Source: Roseibium aggregatum IAM 12614 (GTDB lineage Bacteria > Pseudomonadota > Alphaproteobacteria > Rhizobiales > Stappiaceae). From it: 64,000 nt of DNA. A program made the position numbers and the translations under genes. Of this stretch, positions 1-10,950 are shown in pieces. Positions within the stretch are counted from its first letter, which is position 1. Each line of letters starts with the position of its first letter. Location: assembly GCF_000168975.1 (NCBI RefSeq), contig NZ_AAUW01000011.1, forward strand, positions 62,001 through 126,000, given 5' to 3'. A model generated the notes under the pieces. That model saw nothing but the letters and a program-made list of their open reading frames with translations, was not told where the DNA came from and did no database searches.

Positions 1-1
1 C

Positions 2-28
2 AAAAATGGCCGCTCCCTTGAAGCGGCC
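2..28 (-). terminator. Rho-independent terminator after lpxC
   Basis: A 7-bp GC-rich stem (GGCCGCT at 8-14 pairing with AGCGGCC at 22-28, loop of 7) is followed on the minus strand by a run of five T (complement of 2-6). It lies 13 bases past the lpxC stop and would end the dcw-lpxC transcript. Confidence 0.8.
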
Positions 29-41
29 GATCACAATTGTA

Positions 42-986
42 TCAGGAAACGTCCGGGCCGAAAGCCGCAGCGGCTGCGATGCCGCCCTTGTCCACCTGAC
101 CAACCTTGCGGAACGCAGGGGACTCAACGATTTCGAATGAGCTCGGGTCCTCGAAAAGCTTGACCAGGATCGCGTGGTTCATCTTGTGACCGCCCTTGTA
201 GGAGCGGTAGAGACCCAGGATCGGCAGACCGGCCAAGGCCAGATCACCAACAGCGTCAAGTGCCTTGTGACGTGCGAACTCGTCCGGCCAGCGAGTGCCT
301 TCCGGATTGAGGACCTTGTCCTCGGAAATCGCGACGGAATTCTCCAGCGACGAGCCGAGGGCGAAGCCCATCTTCCAGAGCTGTTCAACATCCTTTACGT
401 AACCGAAGGTGCGCGCCCGGGACAGTTCATCACGGAACACATCCGGCGTGATGTCGGAAGAGAACTGCTGACGGCCGATCAGCGGCGTGTCGAAGTCGAT
501 GGTGATATCGAATTTGGTGCCGTTGTAAGGATGAAGCTCGCACCAGGCCGTGCCATTGTCGACACGAACGGTCTTCTTCACCTTCAGGTACCGGCGTCCG
601 CGATCCAGGCGCTTGAGGCCGATCTGTTCGATCGCCTCGACAAATTCAAAGCTGCTGCCGTCCATGACCGGCATTTCCGGACCGTCGATTTCCACGATCA
701 GGTTATCGACACCCATGCCGAACAGCGCTGCCATCAGATGCTCGACGGTCGCGACACCTTCCGTGGAAGGATCGCCAAGAACAGTGCAAAGCGCGGTCGC
801 GGACACCTTATTCCAGAGAGCCGGGACTTCGACTGAATTTTCCTGGTCGGTGCGGGTGAACACAATCCCCACACCAGCTTCGGCGGGTACCAGAGTGATC
901 GACGCGGGTTTGCCCGAATGAACGCCTATACCGGTCAGGGTTACCTGATCGGCTAGCGTCGTCTGTCGGTCAACATATGCGGTCAT
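42..986 (-). CDS. lpxC: UDP-3-O-acyl-N-acetylglucosamine deacetylase LpxC
   Basis: Zinc-dependent deacetylase for the committed step of lipid A synthesis in the cytoplasm. The 314-residue protein has the family's usual length. It shows the N-terminal TLTGIGVHSG segment, the VATVEHLMAAL zinc-site region with its HLM histidine, and the C-terminal HKALDAVGDLAL segment with further metal and catalytic residues. I chose the ATG at 986 (MTAYVDRQ) because an AGGG-type ribosome site sits just upstream. An in-frame start 33 bases earlier would add 11 residues that the family lacks. It is the last gene of the minus-strand dcw cluster, 256 bases after ftsZ, an order typical of alphaproteobacteria. A terminator follows. 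Confidence 0.96.
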   Translation of the reverse strand: MTAYVDRQTTLADQVTLTGIGVHSGKPASITLVPAEAGVGIVFTRTDQENSVEVPALWNKVSATALCTVLGDPSTEGVATVEHLMAALFGMGVDNLIVEIDGPEMPVMDGSSFEFVEAIEQIGLKRLDRGRRYLKVKKTVRVDNGTAWCELHPYNGTKFDITIDFDTPLIGRQQFSSDITPDVFRDELSRARTFGYVKDVEQLWKMGFALGSSLENSVAISEDKVLNPEGTRWPDEFARHKALDAVGDLALAGLPILGLYRSYKGGHKMNHAILVKLFEDPSSFEIVESPAFRKVGQVDKGGIAAAAAFGPDVS

Positions 987-1184
987 AAACCCTGCCCTTC
1001 CGGTTTGCGGCGGAAACAAGCCCTCTATTTGCCCACGAAGGCTTACGGACTTTTAACGATCCCGCGTTGGCTGGGAACATAGTCCCGAACCCCATTTGGG
1101 CGAAATAAAGCTTTATTACGGTTTGTAACGATTCACAGGCGAGCAACACACTGAATTAAAACGGGAATTTGTTCCGTAACGGAA

Positions 1185-1212
1185 ACAGCCCGGAGTGTGA
1201 ACTCCGGGCTGT
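1185..1212 (-). terminator. Perfect 12-bp hairpin after ftsZ
   Basis: ACAGCCCGGAGT (1185-1196) pairs perfectly with ACTCCGGGCTGT (1201-1212) around a GTGA loop, 30 bases downstream of the ftsZ stop. No U-tract follows on the minus strand, so termination may be weak or rho-assisted. The hairpin could instead protect the 3' end of ftsZ mRNA. The rest of the 256-base gap would have to hold any separate lpxC promoter; I see no clear -35/-10 pair. Confidence 0.5.
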
Positions 1213-1242
1213 AACGATCAGGGAAGATGATCGGGTCTCGAA

Positions 1243-3024
1243 TCAGTTGGCCTGACGGCGGAGAAACGCCGGAATTTCCAACTGTTCGTCTTCGGTCGCG
1301 CTGACCGGCTTCGGCGTTGCCCGTCCGGTGTTGTCGAGCTGGCCGGCAGCACCATGGGCTGCGGGGCGTTGCTGCGGCGCACGCGGAGCGGCCTGCTGGG
1401 CCGGCTGCATCTGCGGAGCGGGACGGGCAACCGGTGCGGCAGCCATGTCATGATGCTCCTCATCTTCTTCGTGATGACGGCCAAGGCCGCTTGCGAGACG
1501 GCGCAGCAGCCCCATCGGGCGGCGGTCGTCTTCACCGTGTTCTTCGTAGCTCGGTGCCGGAGCAGGCTGCTGCGGACGCTGCTGAGCGACCGGCTGCTGA
1601 GGCTGGGCTAGAGGTGCGGTCTGCTGCTTGGCCTGGATCTCACGCTGAGCGATCGGCGGGAAATCCTCGACCCGCGGCATGCGCGGAGCAGGATTGTGCT
1701 CGGCGGCAACCGGGGGAATGTAAGGCTGGCTGACCGGCGTATCTTCTGCAACAGGGGCCCGGGCTTCGTCTTCGATGTCGAGCATCTGCGGTTTGGCCGC
1801 AAGCGATCCAGCAGAAGGCTGCACTTTCTTGATTTCCACTGCCGGGTCGCTTGCAACGGCAACCGGCTGCGGGTCCGGAATGGCCAGCTCGCGTTCCAGG
1901 TTTGCAACGGCCTTGGCAGCAGCATCTTCCGCATGCGCCTTTTCAGCGGCTGCGGCCTGGCGTGCGGTGTTGATTTCCGGTGTCCGGCTCATTGCCGGAG
2001 CTTCTGCCTTTACAGGCTGAGCTGCTGTCCCGGGAAACGTGTTAGCCGCAAGGCCTTCCTCCCTGTCAATGCCGGTTGCAACGACGGACACACGGATGAG
2101 GCCATCCAGTGTTTCGTCAAAGGTCGCACCCAGAATGATGTTGGCGTCGGCGTCGACTTCTTCGCGGATACGGGTAGCTGCTTCATCCACTTCGAACAGC
2201 GTCAGATCGTTGCCGCCGGTGATGGAGATGAGCAGGCCTCTTGCGCCCTTCATTGAGGATTCGTCAAGCAGCGGGTTGGCAATGGCAGCTTCAGCCGCCT
2301 GCTGCGCGCGCTTCTCGCCGCTGGCTTCGCCGGTACCCATCATCGCCTTGCCCATGCCGCGCATCACGGAGCGAACGTCGGCGAAGTCGAGGTTGATGAG
2401 ACCTTCCTTCACCATCAGGTCGGTGATGCAGGCAACGCCAGAATACAGCACCTGGTCGGCCATCGCGAAAGCGTCGGCGAAGGTGGTCTGGGCATTGGCA
2501 ATCCGGAACAGGTTCTGGTTCGGAATGACGATCAGTGTATCGACGCTCCGCTGCAGTTCCTCAATACCGGAATCGGCGATCCGCATACGGCGTGCGCCTT
2601 CGAACTGGAACGGTTTGGTCACCACACCTACCGTCAGTATACCCTGCTCGCGGGCCGCCCGTGCGATGACGGGGGCAGCGCCGGTGCCGGTTCCACCGCC
2701 CATACCGGCGGTGATGAACACCATGTGCGATCCGGACAGGTGATCGTTGATTTCGTCGATCACTTCCTCGGCAGCCGCGCAGCCGACTTCCGGCTGGGAG
2801 CCTGCACCAAGACCTTCGGTCACGGCCACGCCCATCTGGACGAGTCTGTCTGAATGGTTCATGGCCAGCGCCTGGGCATCCGTGTTGGCAACGACGAAGT
2901 CGCAGCCCTGGAGACCTGCTGTGATCATGTTATTGACGGCGTTTCCGCCCGCGCCGCCTACGCCGAAGACCGTAATACGTGGCTTCAGCTCCTGAATGTC
3001 GGGCATCTTCAGGTTGATGGTCAT
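1243..3024 (-). CDS. ftsZ: Cell division protein FtsZ
   Basis: Tubulin-like GTPase that forms the Z-ring. The 593-residue protein starts [10 protein letters not shown], the conserved alphaproteobacterial start. The GTP signature GGGTGTG is at residues 109-115 and the T7-loop NLDFADV near 211-217. After about residue 320 comes a very long linker rich in Ala, Pro and Gln, then the C-terminal peptide [11 protein letters not shown] that binds FtsA and other partners. The linker makes it much longer than the ~380-residue enterobacterial protein, as in other Hyphomicrobiales. I chose the ATG at 3024 for its GAGGAT ribosome site. The frame stays open upstream to another ATG at 3135, four bases after the ftsA stop, which would add 37 acidic residues. 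Confidence 0.97.
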   Translation of the reverse strand: MTINLKMPDIQELKPRITVFGVGGAGGNAVNNMITAGLQGCDFVVANTDAQALAMNHSDRLVQMGVAVTEGLGAGSQPEVGCAAAEEVIDEINDHLSGSHMVFITAGMGGGTGTGAAPVIARAAREQGILTVGVVTKPFQFEGARRMRIADSGIEELQRSVDTLIVIPNQNLFRIANAQTTFADAFAMADQVLYSGVACITDLMVKEGLINLDFADVRSVMRGMGKAMMGTGEASGEKRAQQAAEAAIANPLLDESSMKGARGLLISITGGNDLTLFEVDEAATRIREEVDADANIILGATFDETLDGLIRVSVVATGIDREEGLAANTFPGTAAQPVKAEAPAMSRTPEINTARQAAAAEKAHAEDAAAKAVANLERELAIPDPQPVAVASDPAVEIKKVQPSAGSLAAKPQMLDIEDEARAPVAEDTPVSQPYIPPVAAEHNPAPRMPRVEDFPPIAQREIQAKQQTAPLAQPQQPVAQQRPQQPAPAPSYEEHGEDDRRPMGLLRRLASGLGRHHEEDEEHHDMAAAPVARPAPQMQPAQQAAPRAPQQRPAAHGAAGQLDNTGRATPKPVSATEDEQLEIPAFLRRQAN

Positions 3025-3139
3025 ATTATCCTCGCGACCCACTGGCGCCCCCGGTACGGGAGTAGCCTCTTCTTCCCTAATCTCCTCTGCCATTCCTGGC
3101 AGCTCAACTTCCTGGATGTCGTCTTCTTGGCTCATGTCG

Positions 3140-4462
3140 TCAGAAGCTTTCCCTGATCCATTGGCCCACGCGGGCCAGGTAACCAGATTGCCCGCCCCAC
3201 CCAGATCTTCTGTTCTTGTGTTCGAACTGTTCGATCTGAGCGACCTGCGGATAAATCAAGAGGCCAACAGCGGCGGCGAAAGCCGGACCTTTGGCAGCCT
3301 CGGGAAGACCGGCGACGCCTAGAGGCCGGCCAAGACGGACGTTGCGCCCCAGGATGTGACGCGCAACTTCTCCAAGACCCGTGAGCTGACTTGCGCCCCC
3401 GGTCAGAACGATCTGCTTACCGACACGCCCGGCAAAGCCGGACGCCGTAAGCCGATCTCTCACGAGTTCAAGGATTTCTTCCACGCGCGGCCGGATAACC
3501 CGGGTCAACGCCGAGCGTGGGATCTGGTTCGGCAGGTCGCTGTCGCTTTCCAGCGGCGGCACCGTGAGCATGTCACGGTCGTCGGAACTGGACGCCAGCG
3601 GCGAGCCGTAAAGGGTTTTCAGGCGCTCCGCATCCTGCAGACGGGTGGCGAAAGCGCGGGCGATATCGGTGGTGACGTGATTGCCGCCAACGGCAATCGC
3701 GTCCAGGTGCACCATGTGACCGTCGACGAAGACCGACAGCGTGGTCGTGCCGCCGCCCATGTCGATGCAGGCGACACCAAGCTCGGCTTCGTCGTCGACG
3801 ATGGTGGACAGGCCACTGGCAAACGGCGTCGCAACCATGGTTTCCACATGAAGGTGGCCGCGGTTGATGCACAGTTCCAGATTGCGCACCGGCGGGATCT
3901 CCGCCGTCACGACCTGCATGTCGACACCCAGCTTGTGGCCCATCATGCCGCGCGGATCGCGGATGCCCCGGCTGCCGTCCAGCGAATAGGAAATCGGGAG
4001 CGCGTGGGTCACGGCCCGGCCGTCGGTCACGGAATGGCTCGATCCGGCGGAAAGCACCCGCTGGATGTCGGCTTCACAAACGCTGTCGCCGGCCAGCGGA
4101 ACGTTGGCGCTGTAGATCTCGCTCTGCAGGCGGCCGCAGCTTATGTTGGCGATCAGCGACTCCACCGTAACACCGGCCATGCGCTCGGCGCTGTCGACGG
4201 CCAGGCGGATGGCCTGTTCGGCCGCATCCATATCGACAACGACACCGGACTTGATGCCGCGCGAGCGCTGATAGCCATACCCCAGCACTTCCACCTTGTG
4301 GGAACGGCTGGACAGGATCGCTTTTTCTTCCTGCGGCACCAGTTTGGCGATCAGGCAGCAAACCTTCGTGGAACCGACGTCGAGAACCGACATGATGACG
4401 GCGCGGCGGCTCGGCAGCGGGCGCATCTTCGGCAGGTAGAGGTTGTTGGAGGAGCGGCTCAT
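3140..4462 (-). CDS. ftsA: Cell division protein FtsA
   Basis: Actin-like ATPase that tethers FtsZ to the membrane and recruits the division machinery. The 440-residue protein shows the ASKHA phosphate-binding loops: [14 protein letters not shown] near residue 25, [14 protein letters not shown] near 230 and [12 protein letters not shown] near 350. The C-terminal [10 protein letters not shown] looks like the usual amphipathic membrane-targeting helix. The ATG overlaps the ftsQ stop as ATGA, which suggests translational coupling. ftsZ follows downstream. Confidence 0.97.
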   Translation of the reverse strand: MSRSSNNLYLPKMRPLPSRRAVIMSVLDVGSTKVCCLIAKLVPQEEKAILSSRSHKVEVLGYGYQRSRGIKSGVVVDMDAAEQAIRLAVDSAERMAGVTVESLIANISCGRLQSEIYSANVPLAGDSVCEADIQRVLSAGSSHSVTDGRAVTHALPISYSLDGSRGIRDPRGMMGHKLGVDMQVVTAEIPPVRNLELCINRGHLHVETMVATPFASGLSTIVDDEAELGVACIDMGGGTTTLSVFVDGHMVHLDAIAVGGNHVTTDIARAFATRLQDAERLKTLYGSPLASSSDDRDMLTVPPLESDSDLPNQIPRSALTRVIRPRVEEILELVRDRLTASGFAGRVGKQIVLTGGASQLTGLGEVARHILGRNVRLGRPLGVAGLPEAAKGPAFAAAVGLLIYPQVAQIEQFEHKNRRSGWGGQSGYLARVGQWIRESF

Positions 4463-5337
4463 GTGTCACGCTCCTTCTTGCCGGAGCGGCCCTTGCCGCC
4501 CGTCATGACCTTGCGCTGCTCGGCAGCCTCGTCGGAGAGGCGCACGGTCACGCGGTCGCCCAGACGCATGTCGATGGCAACGATATCCCGGGACAGAAGC
4601 CCGCTTTCTTCATCCATTTTCACCAGATCTGCCAAAGCGGCGTCGATGTTGTCTTGGGGCAAGCGGATCGAAATCCCATTCTCAAGCTGCAGGTCCCAGC
4701 GGCGATCGCTGATCAGGAACGCCGCGCGCACGCGCGGGCGCAGGGCCGGAACCTTTTCCAGCGCGGTGTTGATCTCGGACGCCCGGCGCTGAGCCCCGTG
4801 GTTCACGACAAGCAGCAGATTGGCGTAGCGGCCATCCACCTCATCGGTGATCACGTCACCTGATTCGTTTACGATGGAGACCAGGTCGCCGCGCTGCCAC
4901 AGCGCATAGGGCACCCGCTCCTCAATGTTGATCTGCAGCGTGCTCGGATAGAGCTTCATCACCGAAGCGCTTTTCACCCAGGGCATCTCGTTAAGACGTT
5001 CGCGGGCGCTGTTGGCGTCGAACAGGGCAAGCGAAGAGCCTTCGTGTATCTCCAGAGCTTCCAGGATCTGGAACTCGTTGATCTCACGCTGACCGGACAG
5101 CTTGACGGCTTCGATCCCGAAGCCCGCGGCGGACAGGAGGCTGTCGGCGACAAGCCGGCCATGCCCCCCTATGACTATTCCATAACCAATTGTTAAGGTT
5201 AAGAAAATCAGCGCAGCAGCAGACCCGGACCAGCGCGGCAGATCTGCCAGGCGTCCGGCCGAGCGCCACACCGGCTGGCGGTGCAAACGCGGCACACCGC
5301 GCCCGCGCGGAGCCAGTTCGGCCTCCAGCGGGGTCAT
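4459..5337 (-). CDS. ftsQ: Cell division protein FtsQ
   Basis: Bitopic inner-membrane divisome scaffold. It has a cytoplasmic basic N-terminus (residues 1-35), one transmembrane helix (about 38-58, AAALIFLTLTIGYGIVIGG), a periplasmic POTRA domain beginning near LSGQREINEFQILEALEI, and the FtsQ beta domain with the MPWVKSASVMKLYPSTLQI segment. The end overlaps ftsA by four bases. I chose the ATG at 5337 (292 residues). A TTG at 5373, with GAGGAC upstream and overlapping the end of ddl, would add 12 residues and cannot be excluded. Confidence 0.93.
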   Translation of the reverse strand: MTPLEAELAPRGRGVPRLHRQPVWRSAGRLADLPRWSGSAAALIFLTLTIGYGIVIGGHGRLVADSLLSAAGFGIEAVKLSGQREINEFQILEALEIHEGSSLALFDANSARERLNEMPWVKSASVMKLYPSTLQINIEERVPYALWQRGDLVSIVNESGDVITDEVDGRYANLLLVVNHGAQRRASEINTALEKVPALRPRVRAAFLISDRRWDLQLENGISIRLPQDNIDAALADLVKMDEESGLLSRDIVAIDMRLGDRVTVRLSDEAAEQRKVMTGGKGRSGKKERDT

Positions 5338-5360
5338 CGTGTCCCGGTAATGTTTGCGCC

Positions 5361-6287
5361 TTATCGACAGCAACTCGCGTCCTCAACCATCCAACTGACC
5401 AGGTCCTTGAAACTCATCCCCTTGTGGGCCGCCATTTCGGGCACAAGGGAAGTCGGCGTCATGCCTGGCTGCGTGTTCACTTCTAGGCAAATCAGCTCTC
5501 CGGACCCGTCTTCCCTTTCATCGAATCGGAAGTCGGCACGGGAAACACCGCGGCAACCCAAAGCCTGATGCGCCTTAACTGCTAGTGTCTCTATGGTTTG
5601 GTAAACAATCGGTGAAATTTTTGCAGGAAGAATGTGTTTTGAACCACCTTGTGCATATTTTGCGTCGTAATCGTAGAAGCCATGCCCTAACGGCACTATG
5701 TCGATGACACCCAGGGCCGTGTCGTCCATGACCGCACAGGTCAGCTCCCGTCCACCAATGAACTTCTCGCACATGAGTTCATCGGGGTAAGGCCAGTCTT
5801 CCCGGCCCAGCTCCTGGGGCGGAAACTCTTGATCTTCCTTGACAATCAGCACCCCGAAGCTCGACCCCTCGTTGATGGGTTTAAGCACGTAGGGTGGCTT
5901 CATCGGGTGCTCTCGGGTGATCTCCCGGCGGTTCACGACAAGGTGTTCGGTCACCGGAATTCCGGCTGCATTCATCACCGCTTTTGCCTTCACCTTGTTC
6001 ATTGCAAGGCTGGAGGCGAGCACACCGGAATGTGTGTACGGGATGTTAAGAACTTCTAATATTCCCTGAACGCAACCGTCCTCGCCGAAGGGACCATGAA
6101 GAGCGTTGAAGACCACATCGGGCTTCAGATCCTTCAGAACAGCGGAAATATTTCGGTCGACATCGACCCGGGTCACCCGATACCCCGCTTCCTCCAGCGC
6201 ATCCGCGCAGCCCTTGCCGCTTGCAAGGCTGACAGGCCGTTCGTTAACCCAGCCCCCCATCAGAACGGCGACGTGTTTGCTGGCCAT
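5361..6287 (-). CDS. ddl: D-alanine--D-alanine ligase
   Basis: ATP-grasp ligase that makes the D-Ala-D-Ala dipeptide for MurF. The 308-residue protein has the N-terminal VAVLMGGWVNERPVSL loop, the catalytic HGPFGEDGCVQGILE segment, the PYVLKPINEGSSFGV ATP-grasp strand and the C-terminal CLEVNTQPGMTPTSLVPEMA metal and ATP site. The start ATG at 6287 shares one base with the murB stop (TGATG). An open frame upstream of this ATG is only the shadow of murB. The ribosome site must lie inside the end of murB. Confidence 0.96.
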   Translation of the reverse strand: MASKHVAVLMGGWVNERPVSLASGKGCADALEEAGYRVTRVDVDRNISAVLKDLKPDVVFNALHGPFGEDGCVQGILEVLNIPYTHSGVLASSLAMNKVKAKAVMNAAGIPVTEHLVVNRREITREHPMKPPYVLKPINEGSSFGVLIVKEDQEFPPQELGREDWPYPDELMCEKFIGGRELTCAVMDDTALGVIDIVPLGHGFYDYDAKYAQGGSKHILPAKISPIVYQTIETLAVKAHQALGCRGVSRADFRFDEREDGSGELICLEVNTQPGMTPTSLVPEMAAHKGMSFKDLVSWMVEDASCCR

Positions 6288-7258
6288 CAGGCGGCCTCCC
6301 CTTCCTGGCCCAGGAACGGTTCGACAGCCCCTTCGGCGCCGAACTCTCCCAGGCGTTTGATCTCCCACTCCAGCCGGATGCCGCTGTGCGCCAGAACGCG
6401 CGAGCGGACGGTTTCGCCCAGCAGCTCGAGATCGTGTCCGCTGGCCGTGCCCGTGTTGATCATGAAGTTGCAATGCAGTTCGGACATTTGCGCGCCGCCG
6501 ATGGTCAGGCCACGGCAACCGGCCGCATCGACTTCCTTCCACGCCGAGGTTCCCGGCGGGTTCTTGAAGGTCGACCCACCGGTCTTTTCGCGGATGGGCT
6601 GAGCCCGTTCACGGTGAGCGACAACATCGGCCATTTCCTGCCGGATCGAAGCCTCGTCCTGTGGCACGCCCTCGAACACGGCGGAGGTGAAAATCAGGTC
6701 TTTTGAGGCATCCGAGTGGCGATAGGCATAGCCCATGTCCGCATTTGCCAGAACGTGACGATTGCCGTCCCGGTCGATGGCGGTCAGCTCCACCATGCGC
6801 TCGCGGGTTTCCGTGCCGTGAGCGCCCGCATTCATGCGCAGCGCACCGCCAAGCCCCCCCGGAATGCCGGTGTAGAAGGCAAAGCCGCCGAGACCGGCCT
6901 TGGCCGCAGCTTCTGCCAGACGCTTGTCGGGAACAGCTGTTCCCGCCTTCAGCCTGTTGCCGCCGATGTCCTCGATGGCCCCGAAGCCCTTGGCGCTCAA
7001 GCGGACGACAACACCTTTGAGCCCGCCATCGCGGATCAGAAGGTTGGAGCCAAGGCCGACCGGCAGCACCGGAACATCCCTGGGCAGCTTCTTCAAAAAA
7101 GCGGCAAGGTCGTCTTCGTCCGCCGGCTGGAACATCAACTGGGCCGGACCGCCGGTGCGGAACCACGTGACCGCGGACAATGCCTGGTTGGCTGTCAGCT
7201 TGCCCCGGATACCTTCGGCAAGCTCCGGATACTGCTCCAGCAGATCGGCAAACGCCAT
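6287..7258 (-). CDS. murB: UDP-N-acetylenolpyruvoylglucosamine reductase MurB
   Basis: FAD-dependent reductase that makes UDP-MurNAc. The 323-residue protein shows the FAD-binding [15 protein letters not shown] and [13 protein letters not shown] type segments, the [18 protein letters not shown] core, the catalytic-serine region GGSTFKNP and the C-terminal EWEIKRLG. The ATG at 7258 has a strong GGAGG ribosome site. It follows murC by 12 bases and overlaps ddl by one base. Confidence 0.97.
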   Translation of the reverse strand: MAFADLLEQYPELAEGIRGKLTANQALSAVTWFRTGGPAQLMFQPADEDDLAAFLKKLPRDVPVLPVGLGSNLLIRDGGLKGVVVRLSAKGFGAIEDIGGNRLKAGTAVPDKRLAEAAAKAGLGGFAFYTGIPGGLGGALRMNAGAHGTETRERMVELTAIDRDGNRHVLANADMGYAYRHSDASKDLIFTSAVFEGVPQDEASIRQEMADVVAHRERAQPIREKTGGSTFKNPPGTSAWKEVDAAGCRGLTIGGAQMSELHCNFMINTGTASGHDLELLGETVRSRVLAHSGIRLEWEIKRLGEFGAEGAVEPFLGQEGEAA

Positions 7259-7270
7259 GAGACGCCCTCC

Positions 7271-8671
7271 TTAAAGCTCTTCCAACTGCTTCGGCAGTGC
7301 GTAGGCCCACTGGGTGATGTTGCCGGCCCCGAGGCAGACAACGAAGTCGCCGGGCTCGGCCAGGTCCTTGATCAAGGCCGGTAGGTCCTCCGGCCCTTCA
7401 ATCGCCTGAACGTTTCTGTGGCCGCGGGTTTTCATGCCCGAGACGAGGTCGGTATGTGCCGCTCCCTCGATCGGCTGCTCTCCCGCCGCATAGACCGGTG
7501 CAATGATCACCGCATCGGCATCGTTGAAGCAGTTGGAGAAATCATCAAACAGGCTGTGCAGGCGCGTGTAGCGATGCGGCTGCATCACCGCGATCACCTT
7601 GCCCTTGGTCGACTCCCGTGCAGCATGGAGCACCGCCTTGATTTCAACCGGATGGTGGCCGTAGTCATCGAATACCTGAACGCCACCCACCGTGCCGGTG
7701 TGCGTGAAGCGCCGCTTGACACCGCCGAAAGCGGCAATGCCCTTTCTGAGCTCGTCAGCGCCAACGCCAAGCTGCGAGGCGACCGCGATCGCCGCAGTGG
7801 CATTCGAAACGTTGTGAAGGCCAGGCATCGGCAGCGTCAGGTTGTTCAGCTCGATCACCTGTCCGCTGCGTCGGTCGCGAAGCGTGACGGAGAACATCGA
7901 CTTGCCGCCATCCATCGACACATCCGTGTAACGGACATCGGCCTGCGGATTGGCGCCATAAGTGACGACACGCCGGTCTTCGATGGTCCCGATCATCGTC
8001 TGGACTTCGGGATGGTCGAGGCACATGACGGCAAAGCCGTAAAAAGGCACGTTTTCCACGAACTGCCGGAAGGCGGCGCGCACGCCGGCGAAGTCGCCGT
8101 AATGGTCCAGATGCTCCGGGTCGATGTTGGTGACGATGGCAACGTCCGCCGGCAGCTTGACGAAGGTGCCGTCGCTTTCGTCCGCCTCGACCACCATCCA
8201 GTCGCCCTCGCCCATCCGGGCATTGGTGCCGTAGGCATTGATGATGCCGCCGTTGATCACGGTCGGATCCAGACCTCCGGCATCCAGAAGAGCTGCGACC
8301 ATCGACGTGGTCGTGGTCTTGCCGTGTGTGCCACCGACGGCGATTGCCTGCTTGAAACGCATCAGCTCGGCCAGCATTTCCGCCCGCCGCACCACCGGGA
8401 TCAGCTTTTCGCGGGCCGCGACCAGTTCCGGGTTGTCCTTCTTGATCGCAGACGACACGACCAGCACCTCGGCATCGCCCAGATTTTCCGCGGCATGGCC
8501 GACGGTTACCTTGATGCCGTTGTCGCGCAGACGCTGAACATTGGCGTTTTCCGCCATGTCCGAACCTTGCACCGTGTAGCCGAGGGTCTTCAGCACTTCG
8601 GCAATGCCGCTCATGCCGATACCGCCGATGCCGACAAAATGAACCGGTCCAATGTCCTGCGGCATCTTCAT
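7271..8671 (-). CDS. murC: UDP-N-acetylmuramate--L-alanine ligase MurC
   Basis: First amino-acid ligase of peptidoglycan precursor synthesis. The 466 residues show the N-terminal [12 protein letters not shown] nucleotide loop, the Mur-ligase P-loop [11 protein letters not shown] near residue 115, the [11 protein letters not shown] segment and the YGHHPVEI motif. The start has an AAGGAG ribosome site. Its first four bases overlap the murG stop (ATGA), so murG and murC are probably translated in a coupled way. Confidence 0.97.
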   Translation of the reverse strand: MKMPQDIGPVHFVGIGGIGMSGIAEVLKTLGYTVQGSDMAENANVQRLRDNGIKVTVGHAAENLGDAEVLVVSSAIKKDNPELVAAREKLIPVVRRAEMLAELMRFKQAIAVGGTHGKTTTTSMVAALLDAGGLDPTVINGGIINAYGTNARMGEGDWMVVEADESDGTFVKLPADVAIVTNIDPEHLDHYGDFAGVRAAFRQFVENVPFYGFAVMCLDHPEVQTMIGTIEDRRVVTYGANPQADVRYTDVSMDGGKSMFSVTLRDRRSGQVIELNNLTLPMPGLHNVSNATAAIAVASQLGVGADELRKGIAAFGGVKRRFTHTGTVGGVQVFDDYGHHPVEIKAVLHAARESTKGKVIAVMQPHRYTRLHSLFDDFSNCFNDADAVIIAPVYAAGEQPIEGAAHTDLVSGMKTRGHRNVQAIEGPEDLPALIKDLAEPGDFVVCLGAGNITQWAYALPKQLEEL

Positions 8672-9774
8672 GGCCGTTCTCCTTGGTTTTCTGCGACCTT
8701 CTCAACGAGGTCGGCAAGTCTTTTCACCGCGTCGGGCATGGCAACGCTGCGCGCCTTTTGCGCCGCCTCGCCCAGCAGTTCGGGTGCATTCATGAAACGG
8801 GTGAGTTCCTGAGCCAGCCGCTCCGGGACGAGGTCGGCCTGACGGATCGGCCAGGCACCACCTGCTTTTTCAAGCACCTTGGCATTGGCTGCCTGATCCT
8901 GGTCGATGGCACCGGGAAGCGGCACCAGAATGGACGGGCGGCCAAGCACGCTGAGCTCACTGACAGAGGATGCGCCAGATCGGCAGATCACCAGATGCGA
9001 CTGCGCAATCCGCTGGGGCATATCCCGGAAGAACGGTGCACATTCAGCCTGAACATTGAGGCTGTCATAAACGGCCTGCACCCGCTCCATATCTTCCGGA
9101 CGGCATTGCTGCACGATGCGCAAACGGGCACGCATGTCGGCAGGCAGTTGTTCCACCGCAGGCGGCAAGAGATCGGAAAAGAAGCGTGCGCCCTGGGACC
9201 CACCGAAGACCAGCAGATTGAATGCCCCGTCCGCAACCGGCGCCGAATACGGCAGCTCCGCAGCCGCCAGCACAGCGTCCCGAACCGGGTTGCCCGTTTC
9301 AGTCAGCTTGGCCTTGAAGTCTGCCGGAAGGTCTTCAATCGGCACGCTGGTGGCAATCGCGGTCACGCCCTTCGCCAACAGACGGTTGGCACGCCCCATG
9401 ACGCCATTTGCCTCATGCAGCACGGAGGGCGTACCGGTGAGGCGGGCGGCGAACATCGGCGGGAACGTCGGGTAACCGCCGAAACCGGCCACGACATCCG
9501 GCTTCAAGGCCTTGATCACCTTGCGCGCCTGCAGCGTGCCCAGAAACAGTTTCACTGCCGTTTTGGCCAGCAGAAAGGGATTTCGCCCGCGGATGGTCTC
9601 CGAGGCGATGAGGTGCACCTTGCGAGCTGGAAAGACGGAGCCATACTTGTCGGCCCGTTCGTCCGTTGCAAGTTCCACGGTCCAACCGCGCCGGATCAGC
9701 TCGCTGGCAAGCGCCTGTGCGGGGAAGAGGTGGCCGCCCGTTCCGCCGGCCGTCAGTAAAACAGTTTTGCTCAT
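8668..9774 (-). CDS. murG: UDP-GlcNAc:lipid I glycosyltransferase MurG
   Basis: Peripheral inner-membrane GT28 enzyme that converts lipid I to lipid II. The 368-residue protein has the N-terminal [14 protein letters not shown] loop, the [12 protein letters not shown] membrane-patch segment, the second-domain [11 protein letters not shown] loop and the [12 protein letters not shown] plus [17 protein letters not shown]-GlcNAc site. It begins 17 bases after ftsW, and the end overlaps murC by four bases. Confidence 0.97.
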   Translation of the reverse strand: MSKTVLLTAGGTGGHLFPAQALASELIRRGWTVELATDERADKYGSVFPARKVHLIASETIRGRNPFLLAKTAVKLFLGTLQARKVIKALKPDVVAGFGGYPTFPPMFAARLTGTPSVLHEANGVMGRANRLLAKGVTAIATSVPIEDLPADFKAKLTETGNPVRDAVLAAAELPYSAPVADGAFNLLVFGGSQGARFFSDLLPPAVEQLPADMRARLRIVQQCRPEDMERVQAVYDSLNVQAECAPFFRDMPQRIAQSHLVICRSGASSVSELSVLGRPSILVPLPGAIDQDQAANAKVLEKAGGAWPIRQADLVPERLAQELTRFMNAPELLGEAAQKARSVAMPDAVKRLADLVEKVAENQGERP

Positions 9775-9791
9775 AAGTTCGGCTTTTGGCC

Positions 9792-10949
9792 TTACATCAA
9801 GGATGAGGGTGAAAGCCGGCTCACGGTGACGACTTCACCGCGCGACGGCTGCGGCCGTCTGCGCGTGAGCGCCAGAATGGCACCGGCGGTCATGGCGGAC
9901 GACAGGAGCGACGAGCCGCCGTAGGACACGAAAGGCAGGGTCATCCCCTTTGACGGAATAAGGTGGAGGTTCACGGCCAGATTGATCGTGGCCTGCAAGC
10001 CGAACAGCACCGTGAGGCCCGCCGTTGCGAGACGACTGAAAGCATCCTGGTCCCGGCTGGCATGGCGCAGGCCCCGCAGGACGATGAAGGCAAAGACGGA
10101 AACAAGCAGCAGGCAGGCGATCACACCGAATTCCTCGCCCACCACCGCGAAGATGAAGTCGGTATGGCTGTCGGGCAGGATCCGCTTCACTGTCCCCTCG
10201 CCCGGTCCACGGCCGAGCCATCCACCGGCGAGGAAAGAATCCTTGGCCGTATCCACCTGGAAGGTGTCACCGGAGCTTGGGTCCAGGAACCGGTCGACAC
10301 GGTTGGTCACGTGCGGCAGGAAGGCATAGGCGGCGAAAAGGCCGACAATCCCGATGACGCCGAGCGCCATGATGATGAGCCAGGAAATCCCGTTCAGAAA
10401 GAACAGTCCTGCCCAGACAAGGCCAAGCAGCAAGGTCTGGCCGAAGTCCGGCTGGGCAATCAGGAGCGCCGCGCAAACCGCGAACAGGACGAAGGCGAAC
10501 AGCACCCCCGGCACCTCGCGCCGGCGGCCGCTTTCCGACAACAGGAAGGCAATCAGAATGACGAAGGCAGGCTTCAGGAATTCGGACGGCTGAATCGAAA
10601 GCCCGGCAATATAGATCCAGCGCCGGGCGCCCTTGGCCTCGAACCCCAGGAACAGGGTGGCGACCATCATCGTCAGGGAAACGATGAAGAGGATCAGCGC
10701 CGCGCGCCGCACCATGCGCGGCGTCATCAGCGAGCAGGCCAGCATGATCGTGAAGGCCGGGATCAGGAACATGGCCTGACGCTTGACGAAATAGAAGGTT
10801 TCAACGCCGATGCGCTCGGCAACCGGAGGGCTGGCAGCAAACGACAGCACCACACCGCCAACCATCAGCAGGCTGAAGGCGGCAAGCAGGTAGTGATCCA
10901 CTGTCCAGAGCCATTCCGCAAAGCGGCTGCGATCGGCGCGCGAAACCAT
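9792..10949 (-). CDS. ftsW: SEDS peptidoglycan polymerase FtsW
   Basis: Septal SEDS-family glycosyltransferase that works with FtsI. The 385-residue protein has about ten hydrophobic helices. It carries the RWIYIAGLSIQPSEFLKPAFVI region (AGLSIQPSE is the conserved core) and the C-terminal PSKGMTLPFVSYGGSSLL segment. I chose the ATG at 10949, one base after the murD stop. An in-frame start 51 bases upstream would lie inside murD and adds non-homologous residues. Confidence 0.96.
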   Translation of the reverse strand: MVSRADRSRFAEWLWTVDHYLLAAFSLLMVGGVVLSFAASPPVAERIGVETFYFVKRQAMFLIPAFTIMLACSLMTPRMVRRAALILFIVSLTMMVATLFLGFEAKGARRWIYIAGLSIQPSEFLKPAFVILIAFLLSESGRRREVPGVLFAFVLFAVCAALLIAQPDFGQTLLLGLVWAGLFFLNGISWLIIMALGVIGIVGLFAAYAFLPHVTNRVDRFLDPSSGDTFQVDTAKDSFLAGGWLGRGPGEGTVKRILPDSHTDFIFAVVGEEFGVIACLLLVSVFAFIVLRGLRHASRDQDAFSRLATAGLTVLFGLQATINLAVNLHLIPSKGMTLPFVSYGGSSLLSSAMTAGAILALTRRRPQPSRGEVVTVSRLSPSSLM

Positions 10950-10950
10950 A

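Noticed and set aside
3356-4792. Long plus-strand open frame (478 codons) across ftsA and ftsQ
   Set aside because: It is antisense to two unmistakable conserved genes and its translation is rich in His, Arg and Gln as expected for a high-GC shadow frame.
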